Below, in pieces: positions 51,580 through 59,689 of a stretch of DNA of 64,000 nucleotides. Below the pieces are notes generated by a model. That model saw nothing but the letters and a program-made list of their open reading frames with translations. It was not told the DNA's origin and ran no database searches. The position numbers and the translations under genes were made by a program. This DNA comes from Actinomyces sp. oral taxon 897 (GTDB taxonomy: Bacteria; Actinomycetota; Actinomycetes; Actinomycetales; Actinomycetaceae). The DNA lies in assembly GCF_002999235.1 (NCBI RefSeq), contig NZ_CP027236.1:868001-932000 (forward strand), read 5' to 3'. Every line of letters begins with the position of its first letter. Within the stretch, counting starts at the first letter, position 1.

Positions 51580-52152
51580 TCAGGCGAACCAGCCGTTGAG
51601 GGTGGGGGCGGAGGTGCGGGCGGCCCGGGGCGGGCGGGAGGACGGGCCCCAGTGGGAGCCCTCCTGGCCCTCGTAGCCGCCGTCCTCGTCGTCCCAGGAC
51701 AGGACCTCCCTGACGGCCTCCACCAGCCAGGCGTTGACGGAGCGGCCCTGGGCCTGGGCGGCGGCCTCGACCTTGCGCTTGAGGGCGGCGGGCAGGCGCA
51801 GGGTGGTGCGGACCTCGGCCTCGTCGTCCTGGGGCGGCGTGGGCTGGTCGCCCTGGGGCTCCTCGCCGGGGGCCTGGTCGCCCGGGACGGGGGCGGAGGG
51901 CGGCGGCGGGGGCAGCTCAATGACCTGCAGGTGCGGGGCGGGCCCGTTCATGACCACGCTGACACGGGTGGAGTCGAGCTCGGCGCTGACCTCCTCGGCG
52001 ACCTCGGTGAGCATCTGGAGGGCTGTCAGGCGCAGGGAGGGCTCAATGGCCACCACGAGCCTCCGGGAGACCTCCTGGGTGGTCTGGTCCCCCAGGCTGG
52101 CGGCGTCCTGGAGGGCCTTGGCAAGGGTCTCCGTGTACAGGTTCATATCCAT
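51580..52152 (-). CDS. Ribbon-helix-helix regulator (HicB-antitoxin-like annotation)
   Basis: 190 residues. N-terminal helical domain MDMNLYTETLAKALQDAASL to ALQMLTEVAEEVSAELDS, a Pro/Gln/Asp-rich linker (PPPPPSAPVPGDQAPG), then a ribbon-helix-helix DNA-binding segment EVRTTLRLPAALKRKVEAAA and GRSVNAWLVEAVREVLS, a pattern often annotated as HicB-family antitoxin. No HicA toxin gene is nearby. Start 52152 or 52146 (MDM); the open frame upstream is not conserved-looking. Its promoter and start codon lie within a phased repeat of TGACACCA, a likely autorepressor operator. Confidence 0.8.
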   Translation of the reverse strand: MDMNLYTETLAKALQDAASLGDQTTQEVSRRLVVAIEPSLRLTALQMLTEVAEEVSAELDSTRVSVVMNGPAPHLQVIELPPPPPSAPVPGDQAPGEEPQGDQPTPPQDDEAEVRTTLRLPAALKRKVEAAAQAQGRSVNAWLVEAVREVLSWDDEDGGYEGQEGSHWGPSSRPPRAARTSAPTLNGWFA

Positions 52153-52221
52153 GACACCATAATGACACCACTGTGACACCATATGCAAGTTGAGTGGCTC
52201 CGTCGTGACACCACCGTGGTG
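52152..52221. promoter_or_regulatory. Phased operator of TGACACCA repeats over the RHH promoter
   Basis: TGACACCA occurs at 52152-52159, 52163-52170 and 52174-52181 (period 11) and again at 52206-52213 (32 further on, about three helical turns). The last copy is fused to the palindrome CACCAC-C-GTGGTG (52209-52221). On the minus strand a -35-like TTGCAT (52188-52183) and a -10-like CATTAT (52164-52159) sit among the repeats, and the first copy overlaps the start codon. Confidence 0.7.
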
Positions 52222-52276
52222 CGACCGTGGCCCCGGTACGTCGGTGGGGACGTGCCCGGCGGGGACCAGCGCCCCG

Positions 52277-52423
52277 GGGTGCCCGGCGCGCACGGGGCCC
52301 TGGCCCGTGGTCGTCGAGCCGATCGAGTACCGGGGGGTGCCCGGCGCGCACGGGGCCCTGGCCGCCCGTCAGCCGGGTACGCGGCCGGCCGCGAGGGCGC
52401 CCGGTGCGCGGGAGGCCCTGACC
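52277..52423. repeat. Degenerate tandem repeat, ~58-60 bp period
   Basis: GGGTGCCCGGCGCGCACGGG and the bases after it (29 nt) occur at 52277-52305 and 52335-52363; a diverged third copy is at 52395-52423. It fills most of the gap between the RHH gene and the antiporter. It encodes no recognisable protein on either strand. Confidence 0.6.
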
Positions 52424-52476
52424 TCGTGGTATGAATACGGTGGCCGACCGCTTCGATCGATGAGGACCAGCTTGCC

Positions 52477-54060
52477 GTGAGCCCTGCACTGACCCCTGCC
52501 GTCTACCTGACCGCGGTCGTCCTGCTGGGCTTCGCCGCCACGCTCCTGCGTCTGCCTCCCCTGGTGGGCTTCCTGGCCGCGGGCTTCGTCCTGGGAGCCT
52601 GTGATGTGGAGCACCTGGGCTACGTGGAGGTCCTGGGCGACCTGGGTGTGGCGGTGCTGCTGTTCACTATCGGGCTCAAGCTCGACCTGCGGGTCCTGGC
52701 CCGTCGGGAGGTCATTGGCACGGCGGTGGCCACCACGCTCGTCCTGGACCTGGCGTCCACGGCACTCGTGGGCGGCCTCGTGGCCTGCGGCCTGACCGCG
52801 GACGCCGTCACCCCCACCGGGGTGGCCTGCCTGGGGCTGGCCCTGTCCTTCTCCTCCACCGTCGTGGTGGTCAAGCTCCTGGAGGAGCGTGACGACACCA
52901 GGGCGCTCTACGGGCGGATCGCCATTGGCGTGCTGGTCGTCCAGGACGTGCTCGCCGTGGCCTACATGACCCTGGCCGCCGGTCTCACCCCCAGCCCGTG
53001 GGCGGCCGCCCTGGTGCTGCTGTGGCCGGCCTCCAGGGTGCTGGGCCGCGTCCTGGACCGCGTGAGCCACGGGGAGATGCGCACCCTGTTCGGTATTGCC
53101 ATGGCCCTGTTGCCCGGCTACCTCCTGTTCACCCTCCTGGGACTCGACGGCGACCTGGGGGCCCTGCTCATGGGGGCGCTGCTGGCCTCCCACCCCGCCG
53201 CCAGGGAGCTCTCGGCGAGCCTGTTCACCATTAAGGAGCTTCTCCTGGTGAGCTTCTTCGTGTCCATCGGCCTGGACGGGTCCCCGGGGGCCGGGGCGGT
53301 GGCCGTGGCGCTCGCGCTGCTCGGGCTGCTGCCGCTGCGCGCCCTGACCTACACGGTCGTGGTCCGCGTGCTGGGGATGCGTCGGCGCACCTGCGTGCTG
53401 GTGGGGCTGGCGATGACGGCCTACAGCGAGTTCGCGCTCATTGTGGTGGCGGTGGCCGTGAGGCACGGGGACCTGGGCGAGCAGTGGCAGGCCGCGGCCT
53501 GCCTGGCCCTGGCGCTGAGCTTCGTGGTCTCCTCGGTGGCCAACCGCGGCCCCGCCCGGCTCGTGCGCGCCCTGACCGCCCGCATCCCCCACCGCTGCGA
53601 CCACACCCTCCACCCCGAGGAGCAGCCGGTGGACCTGGCCGGGGTGCAGACCGTGGTCTTCGGTATGGGACGGGTGGGGCGGGCCACCTACGCCCGGCTG
53701 GTGGCCGACGGGGAGAGCGGCGTGCTGGGTATTGACAACGACGCCTCCAAGGTGGAGCGCCTGGGCCGGGCCGGACTGCGCGTCATGGAGGCCGACGCCA
53801 CCGACCAGGACTTCTGGGAGCGTCTCGACGCCGTCCACGCCACCAAGGCCGTCCTGGCCATGCCCGAGCCGGGAGCCAACCTCCACGTCCTGGAGTGGCT
53901 GGAGCGGTCCTCCTTCGAGGGGCGGGTCATTGCGGTGGCCCGGTGGGACGACGAGGCCGCCGAGATGCGCCGTTGTGGGGTGGACGCCGTCATTAACGCC
54001 TACGACGGCCTGGGGGCGGCCCTGGCCGAGGCCGTGGAGACGGTCGGCGCCCGCCCCTAA
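52477..54060 (+). CDS. Kef-type cation:proton antiporter with TrkA-N domain
   Basis: 527 residues. CPA2-family transporter: about twelve membrane segments from YLTAVVLLGFAATLLRLPPL to CLALALSFVVSSVANRG, with the conserved GDLGVAVLLFTIGLKLDL, SFSSTVVVVKLLEERDD and GVLVVQDVLAVAYM (paired acidic residue in QD). The cytoplasmic RCK/TrkA-N domain begins VVFGMGRVGRATYARL and has LGIDNDASKVERLG, an NAD-binding pattern. Likely K+ or Na+/H+ exchange; glutathione gating is not expected in actinobacteria. Start is GTG at 52477; GAGGA lies about 12 nt upstream, so the start is moderately certain. A repeat array begins the base after its stop. Confidence 0.9.
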   Translation: MSPALTPAVYLTAVVLLGFAATLLRLPPLVGFLAAGFVLGACDVEHLGYVEVLGDLGVAVLLFTIGLKLDLRVLARREVIGTAVATTLVLDLASTALVGGLVACGLTADAVTPTGVACLGLALSFSSTVVVVKLLEERDDTRALYGRIAIGVLVVQDVLAVAYMTLAAGLTPSPWAAALVLLWPASRVLGRVLDRVSHGEMRTLFGIAMALLPGYLLFTLLGLDGDLGALLMGALLASHPAARELSASLFTIKELLLVSFFVSIGLDGSPGAGAVAVALALLGLLPLRALTYTVVVRVLGMRRRTCVLVGLAMTAYSEFALIVVAVAVRHGDLGEQWQAAACLALALSFVVSSVANRGPARLVRALTARIPHRCDHTLHPEEQPVDLAGVQTVVFGMGRVGRATYARLVADGESGVLGIDNDASKVERLGRAGLRVMEADATDQDFWERLDAVHATKAVLAMPEPGANLHVLEWLERSSFEGRVIAVARWDDEAAEMRRCGVDAVINAYDGLGAALAEAVETVGARP

Positions 54061-54137
54061 CGCGAGAACGGTACTTATTCCCCGTGAGAACGGTACTTGT
54101 TCGTCGTGAGAACGGTACTTGTTCGTCGTGAGAACGG
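54061..54137 (+). repeat. 22-bp tandem repeat array, 3.5 units (array 2)
   Basis: Units at 54061-54082, 54083-54104 and 54105-54126, partial unit 54127-54137. It begins the nucleotide after the antiporter stop codon and reads GAGAACGGTACTTGTTC in the sense of that gene. The partial unit runs into CTCACAGCGGGCTCACAGGAC-like sequence; a similar tail follows array 4. Confidence 0.95.
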
Positions 54138-54593
54138 GGCCGCTCACAGCGGGCTCACAGGACTTCCTGGCCCGCAACAGTGACCCGCTCTGGGCCCCAC
54201 GGGTGCCGAGCCCCTCGACCAGGCCGACCAAGCCAGGAGGACCTAGGCCCCACGGGTGCCCGGCCCCCACGATCCCCTGGACGATCCACGACGGGCCCCG
54301 CAACCAAGCGATTGTGAGGGCTGGCCCCCACAATCCCCCGGCCTTGGGCGTCCGGTCCTAACGGGTACGGGGGCTTTAGCCCCGGCCCCGTACGTCATGC
54401 CCACCGTGGCACGGCCCCGGCGGGCAGGGCCAGCAGGCCGTGCCGCCCAGCTGGTAGCGACACCTGGAGGAGGCGTCAGGCGACCATCACCGTGGAGGCG
54501 GGGCCGTCACCCGGGCTGCTCACGCCCGGAGTCCTGTCAGGCGGTCGCCAGACCTGAGTGGCCGCACCGTTCAGGGCGGGTCCAATCGGCCTC
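54138..54593. other. Non-coding stretch between two repeat arrays
   Basis: 456 nt with no gene I can support. Contains two direct copies of GGCCCCACGGGTGCC (from about 54196 and 54246) and a hairpin at 54365-54393. No tRNA or other structured RNA recognised. Confidence 0.5.
54365..54393. terminator. Hairpin between the antiporter gene and hisS
   Basis: GTACGGGG at 54365-54372 pairs with CCCCGTAC at 54386-54393; an alternative inner stem GGGGC-TTTA-GCCCC (54370-54383) competes with it. Could terminate either convergent gene; far from both stops. Confidence 0.35.
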
Positions 54594-54703
54594 CTGAACA
54601 AGTACCGTTCTCACGGCAAACAAGTACCGTTCTCGGCACGAACAAGTACCGTTCTCACGAGCAATAAGTACCGTTCTCGCGGCAAACAAGTACCGTTCTC
54701 ACG
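54594..54703 (-). repeat. 22-bp tandem repeat array, 5 units (array 3)
   Basis: Five exact 22-bp steps: 54594, 54616, 54638, 54660 and 54682, each with the core GAGAACGGTACTT[GA]TT on the minus strand. The terminal unit overlaps the 3' end of hisS: the CGTGAGAACGG of the repeat supplies the hisS TGA stop codon. Confidence 0.95.
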
Positions 54704-56117
54704 GGGTCTTGTCCGGAGCCGGCACCCCCGCACCCGGGACCAGGCGCGGGGCCAGGTCCGCGGGGTCGGAGGGGACCCAGGTGGCGGGGTCGGCCTGTAC
54801 CTGCTCCCCGGAGCGGATGTCCTTGACCGAGTCGGTGGCCGGGGCCGCGCCGTCGGCCCGGCCGGTTCCCGGGAACCAGACGAAGGGGATGCCGCGCTGG
54901 TCGGCGGCCTTGATCTGCCTGCCGAGCTTGGCCGCCGTCGGGGAGAGGTCGGCGGCAATGCCCCGTGCGCGCAGGGCGGCCGCGACCGCCTCGGAGGCGG
55001 GGCGGTGCTCCTCGTCCATGACGGCCACCAGGACCGTCGTGGGCACCGCCCGGGTGACCTCGACCAGCCCCTCGGCGACGACGCGCGACAGCAGCCGGGA
55101 GACGCCCACGGAGATGCCCACCCCGGGGAAGACGCGCTTGCGGCCCGAGGCCAGGTTGTCGTAGCGGCCGCCGGAGCACACCGAGCCCAGGTCCTCGTGG
55201 CCAGCCATAAAGGACTCGTAGACGGTCCCGGTGTAGTAGTCCAGGCCGCGGGCGATCCTGAGGTCGGCCACCAGCGCCCCGGGCCGACGCCGCTGGGCGG
55301 CGCGCAGCAGGGCGCCCAGCTCCTCCAGGCCCTCGGTCAGCAGCGCGGTGGGCTCACCACCCTCGAGGGCCGCGACGACGGCGGCGCCCACGGCGTCCGG
55401 GTCGGCGCCGGTGACGGCGGCCAGACGCAGGGCGGCCTGCGCCTGGCCGGGCGTGGTACCGACCTGGCCCACCAGCTCCTCGGAGACGTTCCGGGCGCCG
55501 ATCTTGTCGATCTTGTCCACCACGCGCAGGACCTCAATGAGCTGGTCGTCCCGGATACCCACCGAGGTGTAGAAGCCCTGGGCCACCTTGCGGTTGGAGA
55601 CGTGGACGCTCACCGGCGGGACGGGCAGGGCGGACAGGGCCTCGTGCATGACCAGGGCCACCTCCACGTCGTGGTGCAGGGGCAGGGAGCCGTCGCCGAC
55701 GACGTCGATATCGGCCTGGATGAACTCCCGGTAGCGCCCCTCCTGGGGCCTCTCGCCGCGCCAGACCTTCTGGATCTGGTAGCGCTTGAAGGGGAAGTGC
55801 AGGGACCCGGCGTTGTCCACCACGTAGCGGGCGAAGGGGACGGTGAGGTCGAAGTGCAGGCCCAGCTGCTTGCGCGGGTCGGCCACCTCGGCGGGGTCGG
55901 CCTGGAGCCGGGAGAGGAGGTAGACCTCCTTGGAGGTCTCCCCCTTCCTGGTCAGCTCGCTCAGGGGCTCCACGGCGCGGGTCTCAATGCCGCAGAAGCC
56001 GTGGAGCTCGAAGGTGTGGCGCAGGGTGTCCAGGAAGAGGCGCTCCACCACGTGGCCCGCGGGGAGCCACTCGGGGAAGCCGGAGAGTGAGGACGTCGCT
56101 GCTCGTACCTGTGCCAT
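54699..56117 (-). CDS. hisS: Histidyl-tRNA synthetase
   Basis: 472 residues. Charges tRNA-His. Class II motif region HFDLTVPFARYVVDNAG, motif 2 in YQIQKVWRGERPQEGRYREF, the HisA signature in RIARGLDYYTGTVYE and the second in GSVCSGGRYDNL, and the C-terminal anticodon-binding domain (TTVLVAVMDEEHRP, AADLSPTAAKLGRQIKAAD). The final ~45 residues are Pro/Asp/Ala-rich, ending GAGVPAPDKTP, and the stop codon belongs to a 22-bp repeat unit, so the original 3' end may have been replaced. CAGAAT ends 6 nt before the ATG (leaderless); the upstream open frame is ignored. Confidence 0.94.
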   Translation of the reverse strand: MAQVRAATSSLSGFPEWLPAGHVVERLFLDTLRHTFELHGFCGIETRAVEPLSELTRKGETSKEVYLLSRLQADPAEVADPRKQLGLHFDLTVPFARYVVDNAGSLHFPFKRYQIQKVWRGERPQEGRYREFIQADIDVVGDGSLPLHHDVEVALVMHEALSALPVPPVSVHVSNRKVAQGFYTSVGIRDDQLIEVLRVVDKIDKIGARNVSEELVGQVGTTPGQAQAALRLAAVTGADPDAVGAAVVAALEGGEPTALLTEGLEELGALLRAAQRRRPGALVADLRIARGLDYYTGTVYESFMAGHEDLGSVCSGGRYDNLASGRKRVFPGVGISVGVSRLLSRVVAEGLVEVTRAVPTTVLVAVMDEEHRPASEAVAAALRARGIAADLSPTAAKLGRQIKAADQRGIPFVWFPGTGRADGAAPATDSVKDIRSGEQVQADPATWVPSDPADLAPRLVPGAGVPAPDKTP

Positions 56118-56148
56118 GGGCACATTCTGGCACGGCCGCCCCCCTGGC

Positions 56149-58245
56149 TCAGCCCGTCTCCCGCATGGCACGCAGCTCCTTCTTCAGGTCGCGGATCTCG
56201 TCGCGCAGGCGGGCGGCCAGCTCGAACTGGAGGTCCTCGGCCGCGGCGTGCATCTGGGCGGTGAGCTCCTCGACGAGCCCGGCCAGGTCCCCCGCGGCCG
56301 CGCCGGCCAGCTTCTCGCGCACGGTGGCCTCGGCGGCACGCCTGCGGCGCCCCACGACCGCCCGCTCCTCATGGCCGCGGTAGCCCCCGGCCAGGAGCTC
56401 GTCGGTGTCCACGTCCTCGCGGGCGAGCATGTCGGTGACGTCGGCGATCTTCTTGCGCAGCGGCTGGGGGTCGATGCCGTGGGCGGCGTTGTAGGCCAGC
56501 TGCCTGGTGCGACGCCTCTCGGTCTCCTCAATGGCCTCGGCCATGGCGGGGGTGAGGGTGTCGGCGTACATGTGCACCTCGCCGGAGACGTTGCGGGCGG
56601 CCCGCCCAATGGTCTGGATCAGGGAGCGCGCCGAGCGCAGGAAGCCCTCCTTGTCGGCGTCCAGGATGGAGACCAGGGAGACCTCGGGCAGGTCCAGGCC
56701 CTCACGCAGCAGGTTAATGCCCACCAGGACGTCGAAGCGCCCCAGGCGCAGCTCACGCAGGAGCTCCACGCGCCGCAGGGTGTCGACGTCGGAGTGGAGG
56801 TACTCCACGCGCACCCCCCTCTCGGCCAGGTAGGTGGTCAGGTCCTCGGCCATGCGCTTGGTCAGGGTGGTCACCAGGACCCGCTCGTCCCGCTCCACCC
56901 GGACGCGCACCTCCTCCAGGAGGTCGTCGATCTGGCCCTGGGTGGGCTTGACCACGACCTTGGGGTCCACCAGGCCGGTGGGTCGGATGATCTGCTCGAC
57001 GACGCCGTCGCTGCGTCCCAGCTCGTAGTCGCCGGGGGTGGCCGACAGGTAGACGGTCTGGCCCACGCGCTCCTCGAACTCGGCGAAGGTCAGCGGCCGG
57101 TTGTCCAGGGCGCTGGGCAGGCGGAACCCGTGGTCCACCAGGGTGCGCTTGCGTGAGGCGTCCCCCTCGTGCATGGCCCCGACCTGGGGGACGGTCACGT
57201 GGGACTCGTCAATGACCAGGAGGAAGTCCTCGGGGAAGTAGTCCAGGAGGGTGTTGGGGGGCGTGCCCGGGGAGCGGCCGTCAATGTGCAGGGAGTAGTT
57301 CTCGATACCGGAGCAGGTGCCGATCTGGCGCATCATCTCCAGGTCGTAGGTGGTGCGCATGCGCAGGCGCTGGGCCTCCAGGAGCCTGCCGCCGCGTTCC
57401 AGGGCACTCAGGCGCTCGGCCAGCTCGTCCTCAATGCCCTCGATGGCCCTGCTCATGCGCTCGGGGCCGGCCACGTAGTGGGAGGCCGGGAAGACGAAGA
57501 CCTGCTCGGTGGGGGCGATGACCTGACCGGTCACGGGGTGCAGGGTGGCCAGGGACTCGATCTCGTCGCCGAAGAACTCAATGCGGATGGCGAGCTCCTC
57601 GTACACGGGGATGATCTCCACGGTGTCCCCGCGCACGCGGAAGGTGCCGCGGGTGAAGTCGATGTCGTTGCGCGTGTACTGCATGGTCACGAAGCGGCGC
57701 AGGAGCTCGTCGCGGTCAATGACCTGCCCCACCTCCAGGGGCGTCATGCGGTCCACGTACTCCTGGGGCGTGCCCAGTCCGTAGATGCAGGACACCGAGG
57801 AGACCACCACCACGTCGCGGCGGGTGAGCAGGGAGTTGGTGGCGGAGTGCCGCAGGCGCTCGACCTCGTCGTTGATGGAGGAGTCCTTCTCGATGAAGGT
57901 GTCCGTCTGGGGGACGTAGGCCTCGGGCTGGTAGTAGTCGTAGTAGGAGACGAAGTACTCCACCGCGTTGTTGGGCAGCAGCTCGCGGAACTCGGCGGCC
58001 ATCTGGGCGGCCAGGGTCTTGTTGGGCTCCAGGATGAGGGTGGGGCGCTGGACGGCCTCGACCAGCCAGGCGGTGGTGGCGGACTTGCCGGTGCCGGTGG
58101 CCCCCAGGAGCACGACGTCCTTCTCCCCGGCCTCAAGGCGCTGGGTGAGGGCGGCGATGGCGGCGGGCTGGTCGCCGCTGGGTGAGTAGGGGCTGATGAC
58201 CTCAAAGGGCCTGGCGGCACGCTGGAGGTCGGTGACGGGGCGCAT
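56149..58245 (-). CDS. uvrB: Excinuclease ABC subunit B
   Basis: 698 residues. Damage-verifying helicase-like subunit of nucleotide excision repair. Walker [18 protein letters not shown]; the beta-hairpin region [20 protein letters not shown]; helicase motif [14 protein letters not shown]; motif [22 protein letters not shown]-terminal UVR domain [26 protein letters not shown] ends 7 nt before the chosen ATG (58245) with no Shine-Dalgarno, so the gene looks leaderless. No LexA box of the actinobacterial GAAC-N4-GTTC type is seen upstream, although a 22-bp repeat array with GAAC and GTTC half-sites lies 59 bp away. Confidence 0.96.
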   Translation of the reverse strand: MRPVTDLQRAARPFEVISPYSPSGDQPAAIAALTQRLEAGEKDVVLLGATGTGKSATTAWLVEAVQRPTLILEPNKTLAAQMAAEFRELLPNNAVEYFVSYYDYYQPEAYVPQTDTFIEKDSSINDEVERLRHSATNSLLTRRDVVVVSSVSCIYGLGTPQEYVDRMTPLEVGQVIDRDELLRRFVTMQYTRNDIDFTRGTFRVRGDTVEIIPVYEELAIRIEFFGDEIESLATLHPVTGQVIAPTEQVFVFPASHYVAGPERMSRAIEGIEDELAERLSALERGGRLLEAQRLRMRTTYDLEMMRQIGTCSGIENYSLHIDGRSPGTPPNTLLDYFPEDFLLVIDESHVTVPQVGAMHEGDASRKRTLVDHGFRLPSALDNRPLTFAEFEERVGQTVYLSATPGDYELGRSDGVVEQIIRPTGLVDPKVVVKPTQGQIDDLLEEVRVRVERDERVLVTTLTKRMAEDLTTYLAERGVRVEYLHSDVDTLRRVELLRELRLGRFDVLVGINLLREGLDLPEVSLVSILDADKEGFLRSARSLIQTIGRAARNVSGEVHMYADTLTPAMAEAIEETERRRTRQLAYNAAHGIDPQPLRKKIADVTDMLAREDVDTDELLAGGYRGHEERAVVGRRRRAAEATVREKLAGAAAGDLAGLVEELTAQMHAAAEDLQFELAARLRDEIRDLKKELRAMRETG

Positions 58246-58303
58246 ACCCCGCACCCTACCCGCCAGCCCCGACGTGCCCCCGCCCGTCCTCCCACCCGCC
58301 CAC

Positions 58304-58380
58304 CGCGAGAACGGTACTTGTTCGTCGTGAGAACGGTACTTGTTCGTCGTGAGAACGGTACTTGTTCGTCGTGAGAACGG
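58304..58380 (+). repeat. 22-bp tandem repeat array, 3.5 units (array 4)
   Basis: Units at 58304-58325, 58326-58347 and 58348-58369, partial at 58370-58380. Unlike the others it does not follow a stop codon; it lies upstream of uvrB and points away from it. The flank after the partial unit (TTCACAGCGTTCTCACAGGA) resembles the one after array 2, so the two were probably copied as one element. Confidence 0.95.
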
Positions 58381-58580
58381 GCACGTTCACAGCGTTCTCA
58401 CAGGACAGGCTCAGACTAGGCGTCCCGGACGCACCGCCCGATGCCAGGTGAGGGGCGTTTGGGACGCGGGCTCACAGGACACGTTCCAGGAGGCGGGACG
58501 TCCGCTGCTCGGCTGGGGGAGTTGCACGTTCTTTTTACAATCGCCTGTCTCCTGGTGGAGCGGGCCGGTGCGGCGTCCAG

Positions 58581-58695
58581 GGTGACATTTTGCGCAGAGG
58601 GTAACCGATTGCGCAGAAAGTGACCCGGATTCGTTACCTTCTGCGCAAAACGTCACCCTGCACACAAAATGTCCCGCCCCGCACAAAACGTCCCC
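58581..58695. repeat. Cluster of five TTTTGCGCAGA-type repeats in inverted order
   Basis: Consensus GGTGACNTTTTGCGCAGA. Plus-strand copy at 58581-58606; minus-strand copies at 58632-58657 (near-perfect 26-bp inverted partner of the first), 58607-58626, 58654-58675 and 58681-58695, the last two diverged (TTTTGTGC). It lies in the intergenic island between uvrB and the lipoprotein gene, unlike the neighbouring sequence in base composition. No protein can be read from it. Confidence 0.75.
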
Positions 58696-58750
58696 GCACA
58701 CCGCCCTCTGGGTGGTCTGCCACCTGTCTACTGGCCCGGTTTCGTGCGCG

Positions 58751-58881
58751 TGTCGCAATCTGAGGATCAGAACGAGGGCCACCCTCAGCCACGCCAAGGC
58801 CCAGGCCCCTGACCTGCGTGGACATTGGGTGTACAAAGTGCTGGGCGGGGTGGGGTCGGCTCTGATCCTCAGATTGCGACA
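58751..58881. repeat. 131-bp MITE-like inverted-repeat element
   Basis: Perfect 21-bp inverted repeats, TGTCGCAATCTGAGGATCAG (plus one A) at 58751-58771 and the reverse complement at 58861-58881, enclosing 89 nt of GC-rich sequence with no open reading frame. No clear target duplication is seen on the flanks. It could be a non-autonomous mobile element or a long RNA hairpin. Confidence 0.7.
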
Positions 58882-58900
58882 GAACCGACCGCCCGCCACC

Positions 58901-59581
58901 CTACTGCTCGGTGCCGCCCCACTCCACGGCAGTGAAACCGTGCCTCGTCGGGGCCGGGATGAGAACCTGCTCAGGGACGTCCTCCCGGGGTACCGCGCCA
59001 ATAACGACGTAGACACGGACAAAGGTGTCCGGCACCATTGCCGCGCCGTCACCCACAAAGGTGTACCGAGCGCGCCGCGCGTACTGGTCCGTGGCGAAGG
59101 TGACCAGGCACCGACCACGGGTTCTCATACGCGGCCCCCAGTACGTAATGAAGTCAGCTGACTCGCGCTCGCTCAGCCCCAGAAGAGCAAGCTTCTCCTC
59201 CAGGAAGACGGTCTCACCACCGGGCTCCACCACAAATCCCTCAGCCTGGGTAAAGGCAGGGGACGACGTTCCCTCCCAGAACAGTGAGGGGTACGTCCGC
59301 CCCGCCGAGTCCCTCAGGGTCCCGTCGGAGGAGGCCGTCACCGACCAGGTCGCCAGGCCCCTGGTGCGTACCGGCTCGGGGTAGGCGTAGGTCAGCTCCC
59401 CGTCCCACGCCAGGGACACCTCAAGGGCCGTCTCCTGCTGCGGGTACAGGTACAGCACCGGCTTCTTGGACTCGGACCCCCTCCACTTGAGCGACAGCGG
59501 CTTGCACCCTGCTGCCAGGGCCAGCCCACCCGCGGCGGCGAGCGCCAGGAGCCCTCTGCGAGTCACCCGGGAAGTACGCAC
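58901..59581 (-). CDS. Predicted lipoprotein of an uncharacterised family
   Basis: 226 residues. Twin-arginine-like leader RVTRRGLLALAAAGGLALAA with lipobox ending in Cys near residue 26, so an exported lipoprotein, possibly by the Tat route. The mature part has a recognisable but unnamed family pattern: KKPVLYLYPQQETALEVSLA, WDGELTYAYPEP, WSVTASSDGTLRDSAGRTYP and SLFWEGTSS. Similar proteins occur in Firmicutes; function unknown. GTG start at 59581 with AAGGAGGG upstream; the longer frame up to 59659 lacks one. Its stop is 19 nt from the 131-bp inverted-repeat element. Confidence 0.8.
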   Translation of the reverse strand: MRTSRVTRRGLLALAAAGGLALAAGCKPLSLKWRGSESKKPVLYLYPQQETALEVSLAWDGELTYAYPEPVRTRGLATWSVTASSDGTLRDSAGRTYPSLFWEGTSSPAFTQAEGFVVEPGGETVFLEEKLALLGLSERESADFITYWGPRMRTRGRCLVTFATDQYARRARYTFVGDGAAMVPDTFVRVYVVIGAVPREDVPEQVLIPAPTRHGFTAVEWGGTEQ

Positions 59582-59642
59582 GATATCCCTCCTTGGACTA
59601 CAGGTCGTCCTTAATTCTACCGCCGTCCTCCGGGACCACGCC

Positions 59643-59686
59643 CCTGGTGGGGGCCGCACCAGGACCCCGGCACGGCCCCCACCAGG
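59643..59686 (-). terminator. Hairpin after the LARTG surface-protein gene
   Basis: Perfect 14-bp stem, CCTGGTGGGGGCCG at 59643-59656 and CGGCCCCCACCAGG at 59673-59686, 16-nt loop, starting 3 nt after the stop codon of the upstream gene on the minus strand. No T-tract. Confidence 0.75.
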
Positions 59687-59689
59687 CGC

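Noticed and set aside
51580-52152. HicAB toxin-antitoxin system
   Set aside because: Only an RHH segment like HicB is present; no HicA-type toxin gene lies on either side, and the partner is a DUF4097 protein.
52369-54333. 654-codon minus-strand open frame opposite the antiporter
   Set aside because: His/Gln/Gly-rich shadow; the plus-strand frame has clear membrane segments and a TrkA-N domain.
54138-54593. tRNA or other structured RNA gene
   Set aside because: The hairpin at 54365-54393 lacks a cloverleaf, T-loop or anticodon arm; no tRNA was recognised anywhere in the window.
54061-54703. 22-bp arrays as a CRISPR locus
   Set aside because: Period is 22 bp with only about 5 nt between cores, the linkers are not spacers, and no cas genes are present.
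58304-58380. LexA/SOS boxes upstream of uvrB
   Set aside because: GAAC and GTTC half-sites are 7 nt apart, not the 4 of the actinobacterial box, and the same repeat sits at four other sites unrelated to DNA repair.
58411-59118. Possible gene across the repeat island
   Set aside because: Its translation runs through the repeat cluster and the 131-bp element and shows no domain; it also overlaps the lipoprotein gene.
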